64,000 nucleotides of DNA, taken from the NCBI RefSeq assembly GCF_963511525.1, contig NZ_CAUPIY010000001.1, positions 124,001-188,000 on the forward strand, written 5' to 3'. This DNA comes from Mobiluncus sp963511525 (GTDB lineage: Bacteria > Actinomycetota > Actinomycetes > Actinomycetales > Actinomycetaceae). Positions within the stretch are counted from its first letter, which is position 1, and each line of letters opens with the position of its first letter. The notes under the pieces are model-generated. The model ran no database searches, was not told the origin of the DNA, and saw only the letters and a list, made by a program, of their open reading frames with translations. Below, one piece after another: positions 44,683 to 50,889 of this stretch. The position numbers and the translations under genes are program-made.

Positions 44683-45799
44683 CGTTAACCGCATTCCTAC
44701 GAATAAGTGACATGAGTAGTGGAGTGCCGATCAGAGCGGTAATGATACCAACAGACAGTTCCCCGGGGGATACCAAAATACGTGACAACAAGTCGGCACC
44801 TAGCATCAATGTGGCGCCAACAAGGGCACATCCGAAGATAGCGTTACGGAAAATTCCTCCGTAAAGTTTCTTTGCTATATGCGGTACGACAAGACCGACG
44901 AACCCAATTGTTCCGCTCACAGACACTAGCGTGGCGACGATAAACGCAACTACAAAGAACACATGGAGCCGAGTGCGATCTGGTCTGAGTCCAAGACCAC
45001 GCGCTGCATCATCACCCAGTGTCATCGCATCTATTTTCCTGCCACTTATAAACAGCCAGAGGCAACCTAGGAGGACACCGAAGAATACAATTGGGATTTC
45101 CCTCCAGCGGGTGGCGCTAAAGGAACCTAGCATCCAAAACATAACACTTTTCGTGACAGAAGGATTCTTTGCCACCATGATGAGCAGACTTGTCAAAGCC
45201 GAAAAGAAGAAGTTTACTGCCATGCCAGCAAAAACCACTTTTGTTGTAGAGTTTCTGCCATTCAACCCAGCAAGAACAAAAACAAGGCATACCGAGACAA
45301 GGCATCCGATAAATGCTCCGCACATGACCGCGATTGAGGGCGAAGCAAAACCGAGTCCAATCCCGAGAACCATAACCATCGCAGCACCTGTAGATGCCCC
45401 GGAAGAAATCCCCAGAATATAAGGATCGGCCAAAATATTGCGGAGCAGGGCTTGTGTAGCGAGCCCACACACAGCCAAACCAGCACCACAGATGACGCTA
45501 AGGAGAGTTCGCGGCATACGCAGATTCCAGATAACATCATGATCGGTACTTGCGGGGGCAGGAAGCCCCGTAAAGTAGAGTCCGGGAAAGATATTCTCCA
45601 GAACTACTCGTAGGGTGACAAGCGGATTGATGCTGACAGCACCTACTCCCAAAGCTAGAATCCATACCACAATAAGGATGAGCGTAAGCCCCACGTAAGA
45701 GGGCAACGAGACCCATCTTTTTGCGGCTAACAGACCAGGAGCTATGAGCTTCTCGTCGGGAGGTGCGGAACGTTTAGTCACGAGTTCAGTGTTAGGCAT
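44675..45799 (-). CDS. FecCD-type siderophore ABC permease
   Basis: A 374-residue membrane protein with about ten helices. It carries the FecCD features MPRTLLSVICGAGLAVCGLA, GISSGASTGAAMVMVLGIGL and the ATPase-coupling GFVGLVVPHIAKKL. It starts inside the end of the YcaO gene and ends inside the start of the ATPase gene. This places a metal-complex importer between peptide modification and the half-transporters in one transcript. Confidence 0.92.
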   Translation of the reverse strand: MPNTELVTKRSAPPDEKLIAPGLLAAKRWVSLPSYVGLTLILIVVWILALGVGAVSINPLVTLRVVLENIFPGLYFTGLPAPASTDHDVIWNLRMPRTLLSVICGAGLAVCGLATQALLRNILADPYILGISSGASTGAAMVMVLGIGLGFASPSIAVMCGAFIGCLVSVCLVFVLAGLNGRNSTTKVVFAGMAVNFFFSALTSLLIMVAKNPSVTKSVMFWMLGSFSATRWREIPIVFFGVLLGCLWLFISGRKIDAMTLGDDAARGLGLRPDRTRLHVFFVVAFIVATLVSVSGTIGFVGLVVPHIAKKLYGGIFRNAIFGCALVGATLMLGADLLSRILVSPGELSVGIITALIGTPLLMSLIRRNAVNDA

Positions 45800-47972
45800 G
45801 AGGCAAAGGGAAATAGTTTAAATCAGCAAATTCTTGTGGACTGTCTAGCAGCCCCATTTTGAAGTAAGCATCTTGTATTCTGCGATGACCGAGGGTGATA
45901 TGGCCGGCAGCAAAGTTCGGCACGAGCCCAGGAACCAATACCCGGACGACCCGACCGCCACACATTCGAATATCAGGAGTCGTTACATCAACACAAATTG
46001 TGTCGTATCCGTGAGCCTCCAGTCGTTCAAGGTAGTATTCCCTATTGCGCTGTTCAGATTGGTCAAGCCATGATAGGTCGGCGCTGTGCTCTTGGCGATT
46101 CAAATGACCGGAGCGGTACTGTTTTGCTCGCGGATCAATATTAATGTGTTGTTGAATCATCAGGTCTGTAACGCGGCTAAAATCCCAATCAATAGAATCT
46201 AAGTAGTGTCTATCAGCACGCCACGGCAAAGCCATCTTTTCTGAGAGTTCTCGTTTGCGTATCGCCTCGTAAAGGCGTCCATTCTGGTCAAGCAAATCAA
46301 TCGAACCATCGAATAGCGTTCCCGCTTCGGTAACAGCTTTCAAGGCGGCATCTTCTACGTTGGGGCGACACGAAAACCCTATATTGCACGTTTCGAATTG
46401 CTCGTTTGTCAGACAGGCAGCGACAACAGGAATTCTAAACTCGTTAGGGAGAATAAACAGTTTCACTGAGAATCTCTTGGCTTCAAATTCTTGAATAACT
46501 GCGTCAACCTGTGGGCTGTTAATCTTCACTGGGTCTATAGCAGGCTTACTATGCCACCAAATCATGGTGGCATCACGCTCAATAATCTCTTCAAGCCCAT
46601 TGACGATCGGATCATATTCGCTAGACCCAGCAGCAACCCCTGCATAAGGAACCGGGTTAATCAGGGGATAGTTTGAAAGGGAGACTCCATCAACGAATCC
46701 CGTATGGTTATAGTTAACATAAACCATAGATACGGGAACGTATACAGGCTCTCCCGTCCCCAATACGACACCATCAATCCATGGAATTATGGTGTCTTTT
46801 GTAAATCTCTCAAAAGGGAAACCATCCCGAGCGTATTGCTCATCGCTGAACAACACAAAACTCTGTGGCGACCACGGGTGTAATCCCTGCCGCTCAAGAT
46901 CAGTCCACGATCCGACGATGATTCGCGGCAAATCAAGGATATTAATGCAGTAACGCTCAATCGCCTCGCCAACCGCTGCGTTAGAAGCATCCTGCCAATC
47001 ATTGATGGCGCTACCCTGGCAAACGCTGTTATTTGCCCATTGGGATATGACCCTTATATCTGCAACATCTGATTGAACAGTAGTGAGACAATCAGGCAGA
47101 TTCTCATTGTGTCTAATATGACGAAGTTGGGTTACGACTCCCACTTCAGAATCCATCAAAGCCTGTGCCGGCAATCGTGGGAAATCATTACCTTGCGCAT
47201 ATCCAGCCCAATCAATCCAGGGCACGAGCCAATGGTTTTCATACTCGCCATTGACTAAATTTAGGCTAGACCAAGAAAGAAGGTTTGCGAATTCACCGAA
47301 ACCCATCCCTCTTATAGCTTGCAAGCAAACATCCAGCTGGCTGGCAAATCCGTCCAACAACGGTTTTGTCAGTGAAACATGCGTCATTAGCGGCTCCAGA
47401 CTGGCTGAAACTAAACGCTTATAAAACTGACTGTACAACCCAGCATGTTCACTGTCAGCACATGGTCCTACAAGCAGCAGCGGGAAGCGCACTATCACTG
47501 CACAAAACATTGCACCACATGCAAGGGCTTGATCTTCGGCGCGCTGAATTTGCTCCATGTCCGGCGTTAAGAAAAGTTGAACCACCAGAGTTGACGAGCC
47601 TTGATCCCCCATGGATTCACCACAATCAACATCTGCAGGTAAAATGCAGATATTTTCAAAAAAAGGGGAATCCGATAGACAATCCTTAGCGCATTGAAGA
47701 AGAACAGTTTGATCTTCTTCTGTTAGAAACGGATTCCAGACCTTAATAACAAGGTTCTTTACGCCTTCAGGTACAGGTATCTGACAGTTTAGGGTTGCTA
47801 CGGTGGGTGGGCACGATACACGTGCACCCAAATCATCTATTGCACCTTCAAAAGATAGTCGCAATAAGTCGCCGTGTGCATCTCGAGCCAAGCAGCCACC
47901 GTCAACGAGCCACACTTGAACGAATGCATCTTCCACACCCACCGGAGCAACCCCAGGAACTAAATCTTTCAC
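45792..47972 (-). CDS. YcaO-domain cyclodehydratase fused to degenerate E1-like leader-binding domain
   Basis: A 726-residue protein starting at GTG 47972, which overlaps the stop of the precursor gene (GTGA). Residues ~270-726 form a YcaO domain with the three ATP/Mg segments: S330...EAIER(336-340), EEIIERD (461-467) and DAALKAVTEAG (541-551). It ends NYFPLPHA, a weakened form of the Pro-rich YcaO C-terminus. YcaO enzymes phosphorylate backbone amides to form azolines, thioamides or amidines. Residues ~125-190 (VVQLFLTPDMEQIQRAEDQA, LLLVGPCADSEHAGLYSQFY) resemble the E1/ThiF-like part of TOMM C-proteins, but its CxxC zinc pairs are missing. No flavin dehydrogenase is nearby, so products would stay at the azoline level (inference). 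Confidence 0.88.
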   Translation of the reverse strand: MKDLVPGVAPVGVEDAFVQVWLVDGGCLARDAHGDLLRLSFEGAIDDLGARVSCPPTVATLNCQIPVPEGVKNLVIKVWNPFLTEEDQTVLLQCAKDCLSDSPFFENICILPADVDCGESMGDQGSSTLVVQLFLTPDMEQIQRAEDQALACGAMFCAVIVRFPLLLVGPCADSEHAGLYSQFYKRLVSASLEPLMTHVSLTKPLLDGFASQLDVCLQAIRGMGFGEFANLLSWSSLNLVNGEYENHWLVPWIDWAGYAQGNDFPRLPAQALMDSEVGVVTQLRHIRHNENLPDCLTTVQSDVADIRVISQWANNSVCQGSAINDWQDASNAAVGEAIERYCINILDLPRIIVGSWTDLERQGLHPWSPQSFVLFSDEQYARDGFPFERFTKDTIIPWIDGVVLGTGEPVYVPVSMVYVNYNHTGFVDGVSLSNYPLINPVPYAGVAAGSSEYDPIVNGLEEIIERDATMIWWHSKPAIDPVKINSPQVDAVIQEFEAKRFSVKLFILPNEFRIPVVAACLTNEQFETCNIGFSCRPNVEDAALKAVTEAGTLFDGSIDLLDQNGRLYEAIRKRELSEKMALPWRADRHYLDSIDWDFSRVTDLMIQQHINIDPRAKQYRSGHLNRQEHSADLSWLDQSEQRNREYYLERLEAHGYDTICVDVTTPDIRMCGGRVVRVLVPGLVPNFAAGHITLGHRRIQDAYFKMGLLDSPQEFADLNYFPLPHA

Positions 47973-48097
47973 TTGTTACTTGCAACCTGGAAAGCTGTAG
48001 TCGGATGCGGCCCAGGATGATGATTCGAATTCGGAGCAAGAATGGTTTTCTCCGAGCGACGCTCTTCGACCTTCTTAATTTCCACCTTCGTACTCAT
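47969..48097 (-). CDS. Candidate RiPP precursor peptide (42 residues)
   Basis: The ATG at 48097 has GGAG eight bases upstream and the TGA stop overlaps the YcaO GTG start. The 42-residue product begins with a charged leader (MSTKVEIKKVEERRSEKTIL), Lys/Glu/Arg-rich as expected for recognition by a leader-binding domain. It continues as a neutral core, NSNHHPGPHPTTAFQVASNK region at residues 23-42, with three His, four Pro, a Thr-Thr pair (33-34), Ser24 and Ser40, and no Cys. A YcaO enzyme could only make oxazoline or methyloxazoline rings, or a macroamidine, from it. His-rich content suggests metal binding. It is too short for ordinary ORF calling. No similar peptide is known to me. Confidence 0.78.
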   Translation of the reverse strand: MSTKVEIKKVEERRSEKTILAPNSNHHPGPHPTTAFQVASNK

Positions 48098-48120
48098 AAC
48101 AATCTCCTATCTTGTAGGGA

Positions 48121-48139
48121 TGACATGACAACCATGTCA
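48121..48139. promoter_or_regulatory. TGACATG-N5-CATGTCA dyad in the operon leader
   Basis: A perfect 7-bp-arm inverted repeat between the DtxR-type box and the precursor Shine-Dalgarno. It could be a second operator or a leader hairpin. No match to a known site is claimed. Confidence 0.45.
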
Positions 48140-48143
48140 GAAC

Positions 48144-48162
48144 TTAGGTTAGCCTAACCTAT
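48144..48162. promoter_or_regulatory. DtxR/IdeR iron box of the RiPP operon
   Basis: TTAGGTTAGCCTAACCTAT matches the 19-base DtxR consensus at 18 positions; only the last base differs. It lies 47 bases upstream of the precursor start and overlaps the expected promoter (on the minus strand TTGCAA then TAACCT at 17-base spacing). DtxR/IdeR with Fe(II) represses siderophore and iron-uptake genes in Actinobacteria, so the operon should be induced by iron limitation. Confidence 0.88.
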
Positions 48163-48215
48163 ATGAGTTTGCAAACATGCAGCGTACCTTATGTATTTTG
48201 AGCGCGTAGGCGGTC

Positions 48216-49091
48216 TGGTGCCTCATATAGTTTGAGCGCGAAAATATATTGTTGGTATGAATGATGGAGTGGTTTCTATGGGTGCGCGTGTTGAGGTCAC
48301 GAAGCGGTTACGCCGGGCGTATCGCGGGGCTTCGAAAAAGGAAAAGGGCAGGGTGCTAGATGGTTTTTGTGAATCTACGGGATTGTCCAGGGCTACCGCG
48401 AGGAGGTATCTGACCAGTGATGTCACTGGGAATCCTGGCGTGGTCAGGATTGATTACCGTAAGGTCGGGCCACAAAGTATTCCACGGTGGCGAAGAGAAT
48501 ACTACAACGGGTTTGGGTGCTATCAGGATGCCAATGCAGTAAATATTTGGCAGTATCGATGCGTGTTTGGCTTGATTTCCTTCAAACGCATGAGGAACTG
48601 GTGATTGGAAGAGCCGGGGATGAGATTGCTTGCGAGCCGGGGTTTTTCGAGGTGGACACGGTGGCGCATTGCGGGCCGAGCCTGAAGGGAGAGTTCGTCC
48701 GTACCCTGACGTTAACCGACGTGAACACAGGCTGGATACATTTAGAAGCCCTACGGAATAATGCCCGGGTGCATATGCTCAAAGCTCTAGACTCTGCGAT
48801 AGAAGCCATCCCGTACCATGTCCAGGGCCTGGACTGTGATAACGGTAGCGAGTTCATTAACCGGGAAGTCATTAACCGGGCATCTAGCCTGGACGTATTC
48901 TTCACACGCTCACGCCCTTACAAGAAGAACGACCAGGCACATGTGGAATCTAAAAACAACCATGTAGTGCGTAAATACGGCTTCCACTACCGTTATGACA
49001 CACCCGAAGAATTGAAAGCCCTACTCACCCAAGGCATCAAAACCTGCAGCGCCTAACCCCCACTTCGCGCTCAAAATGACATGAGGCACCA
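48216..49091 (+). mobile_element. Degenerate insertion sequence with DDE integrase-type transposase
   Basis: Terminal inverted repeats TGGTGCCTCAT...TTTGAGCGCGAA (48216-48243) and TTCGCGCTCAAAATGACATG ending AGGCACCA (49064-49091) enclose a broken transposase. The element is 876 bp, inserted 54 bases upstream of the DtxR box. Solo ends of the same family occur at 30292 and 38643. The family looks like the ISNCY/IS481-like integrase group; I do not assign a name. Confidence 0.8.
48257..49056 (+). pseudogene. Frameshifted integrase-type transposase
   Basis: The first frame (48257 to about 48490) encodes an N-terminal HTH region with KRLRRAYRGASKKEKGRVLD and GLSRATARRYL. The second frame (about 48487-49056) encodes the DDE core: VDTVAHCG (first Asp), GLDCDNGSEFIN (second Asp) and RSRPYKKNDQAHVESKNN (Glu). 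A frameshift near 48485-48500 separates them and the total is shorter than usual, so it is probably inactive. Confidence 0.8.
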
Positions 49092-49143
49092 CGCGCCCTG
49101 TCTCTCAAAAAGACGCAAAAGTAACAGAAAAATCCGGCCGGGG

Positions 49144-49341
49144 CTAGCCCACTTGGGCGAGGAGACGGGCTTCTGAGGGCGCTTCCGGGGTGTCGGGAAC
49201 GTGGAAAGCGGCGCGGATACGCGCGCCAACCTGCGCGCTGCAGCCGACGAACAGGTATTCCAGATTCCGCAGGTGGGTGACTTTACCGACCTTGGTTCCC
49301 TCCGGGTTATAGATACCGATTTGGGCACCCACGTAGCGTTT
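49144..49341. repeat. Right copy of the 198-bp direct repeat bracketing the island
   Basis: Aligns gap-free with 38379-38576 (about 92 percent identical by eye). It starts exactly at the methylase stop codon. The two copies are in direct orientation, 10.77 kb apart. Confidence 0.9.
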
Positions 49342-50250
49342 ATAGTCAAAAGCCAGCGCCACGCAGTCCTCAAAACCAGCCGCCACCGCGTCAAACAGGG
49401 TGTCAAAATCAATCCAAGATTCATTGTTATAGGACAGCACCAGCGTGTCCGTGTCGACCTGCGCAATCAGGCTTTGCAGAGCCTGGGGCATCTCGCGTTT
49501 CCGGTTATACGCCGAATGCGTGGCAGAATCCCGAGCGTCCACCCGCTTTTGCGCCACGCCGTACGCCTCGGGGCAATCCCAGCGAATCAGCGTCTCCCAA
49601 ATGTGATAGTTCGTAAAGTAACGATGCTGGTTATAGGGCGGATCGAGGTAAACCAGGTCAAAACGCGGGGTCGCAGGGTCGGCGATGAGTGCGTTCGTGT
49701 CGCGCTGGTAGGTGGTGCCCGTACCGTCCAAAAGCTCGGGCACCCGCAGTTCCAGGTCATTGTACGAGCGCGGAGCCCACTGTTTCAGGTACGCCATCTG
49801 CAGTCCGGTCGTGGAGTCTACCCGGTCCGCCGCCTCCATCAGGGAGGTCAGCAGGATAGGGTAGCGGGGGTCGGTGGCAAACTCCGTCTCAATACGATCG
49901 CGGATAGCGTCAATACGCGCTCCGTTCCGCGGTTGGAAGAACCGAGACTTTTCGCAAAACGTTTCCGTGAAGTAGCCAGGCTCGCCGGGGGTGGCTTCTA
50001 GATCGCACAAGAGAGTTCGCAGCTCGCGGTCGTTTATCTGACGTTTGTCGGTGGCGATATAGCAGTCCGCGAGTACCCTCGAATAGCTGGCCACATCGTT
50101 GGCAGCGGTGGTAATCCCGAGGGCTTTAAAAGCCTGAGCGACCCGGGTCGTCCCGGTAAAGGCGTCAAGGGCGGTGCGTGCGCCCGACAGGTCCGCAATC
50201 TGTGCCAATGCCGGCACCAAAGTGCGTTTTGAACCCAGGTACTTAATCAC
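49144..50250 (-). CDS. D12-class N6-adenine DNA methyltransferase
   Basis: A 368-residue methylase. It begins MIKYLGSKRTLVPAL with FTGTTRVAQAF (SAM-binding F-x-G-x-[GT] motif about residues 31-40), and has the catalytic LVYLDPPYNQHRY with DPPY at 203-206. It methylates adenine in double-stranded DNA. No restriction endonuclease or specificity subunit is adjacent, so it looks like an orphan methylase. Its last 65 codons are duplicated at 38379-38576. Confidence 0.9.
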   Translation of the reverse strand: MIKYLGSKRTLVPALAQIADLSGARTALDAFTGTTRVAQAFKALGITTAANDVASYSRVLADCYIATDKRQINDRELRTLLCDLEATPGEPGYFTETFCEKSRFFQPRNGARIDAIRDRIETEFATDPRYPILLTSLMEAADRVDSTTGLQMAYLKQWAPRSYNDLELRVPELLDGTGTTYQRDTNALIADPATPRFDLVYLDPPYNQHRYFTNYHIWETLIRWDCPEAYGVAQKRVDARDSATHSAYNRKREMPQALQSLIAQVDTDTLVLSYNNESWIDFDTLFDAVAAGFEDCVALAFDYKRYVGAQIGIYNPEGTKVGKVTHLRNLEYLFVGCSAQVGARIRAAFHVPDTPEAPSEARLLAQVG

Positions 50251-50353
50251 ACGTGCTCCCTCTTTTCCTCGAGATTAACATGAGGAAACGGGAAAAACCG
50301 CGCAGGCACACGGAAAAACGGGAAATCGAGACTTGTGACCAGGAAAAATGAAA

Positions 50354-50818
50354 CTACATACCGCCGGTGTAGCCGAGCTGACCCCAGGCGTAATACAGCC
50401 CAATGGCCGCTGAAATAGAGAGGTTCAGGGAACGGCGCCCTTCCAACATGGGAATCCGAACCCGACTGGTGACACGCGGGTCGTCCATGACTTCAACCGG
50501 CAGCCCGGTATCTTCGGGGCCAAACATGAGGCCGTCCCCGTCCTGGAACTGAATCTGGGGCAGCAGGATGTCCGTGTGGCCGGTAAAGGCGTAAATGTTT
50601 CCGGGCACGTGCGCTAAGCAGTCGTCCAAATTGGGGTGACGCTCCAGGTGCGCCAGGTCGTGATAGTCCAGTCCTGCCCGTTTCAACTTGGTGTCGTTAT
50701 CCAGGTCAAACACGGTCGGCTCGACCACGTGTAGGGTAGCGCCGGTGCAGGCGGCCAAACGAATAGCGGCACCGGTATTCCCGGCAATGCGAGGTTGAAA
50801 GAAAATCACGTGCAACAT
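50354..50818 (-). CDS. trmL: tRNA (cytidine/uridine-34-2'-O)-methyltransferase
   Basis: A 154-residue SPOUT methylase with the TrmL pattern: LHVIFFQPRIAGNTGAAIRLA at the N-terminus, the knot motif LMFGPEDTGLP and the C-terminal RIPMLEGRRSLNLSISAAI. It methylates the wobble-base ribose of tRNA-Leu isoacceptors in the family. Confidence 0.93.
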   Translation of the reverse strand: MLHVIFFQPRIAGNTGAAIRLAACTGATLHVVEPTVFDLDNDTKLKRAGLDYHDLAHLERHPNLDDCLAHVPGNIYAFTGHTDILLPQIQFQDGDGLMFGPEDTGLPVEVMDDPRVTSRVRIPMLEGRRSLNLSISAAIGLYYAWGQLGYTGGM

Positions 50819-50889
50819 AACGTCCCTATTCTAGGGAGGTTTTTCGCTGCAGCGGAAAATCCGGCGCTGAAATCTGTAAAATAGACAGA

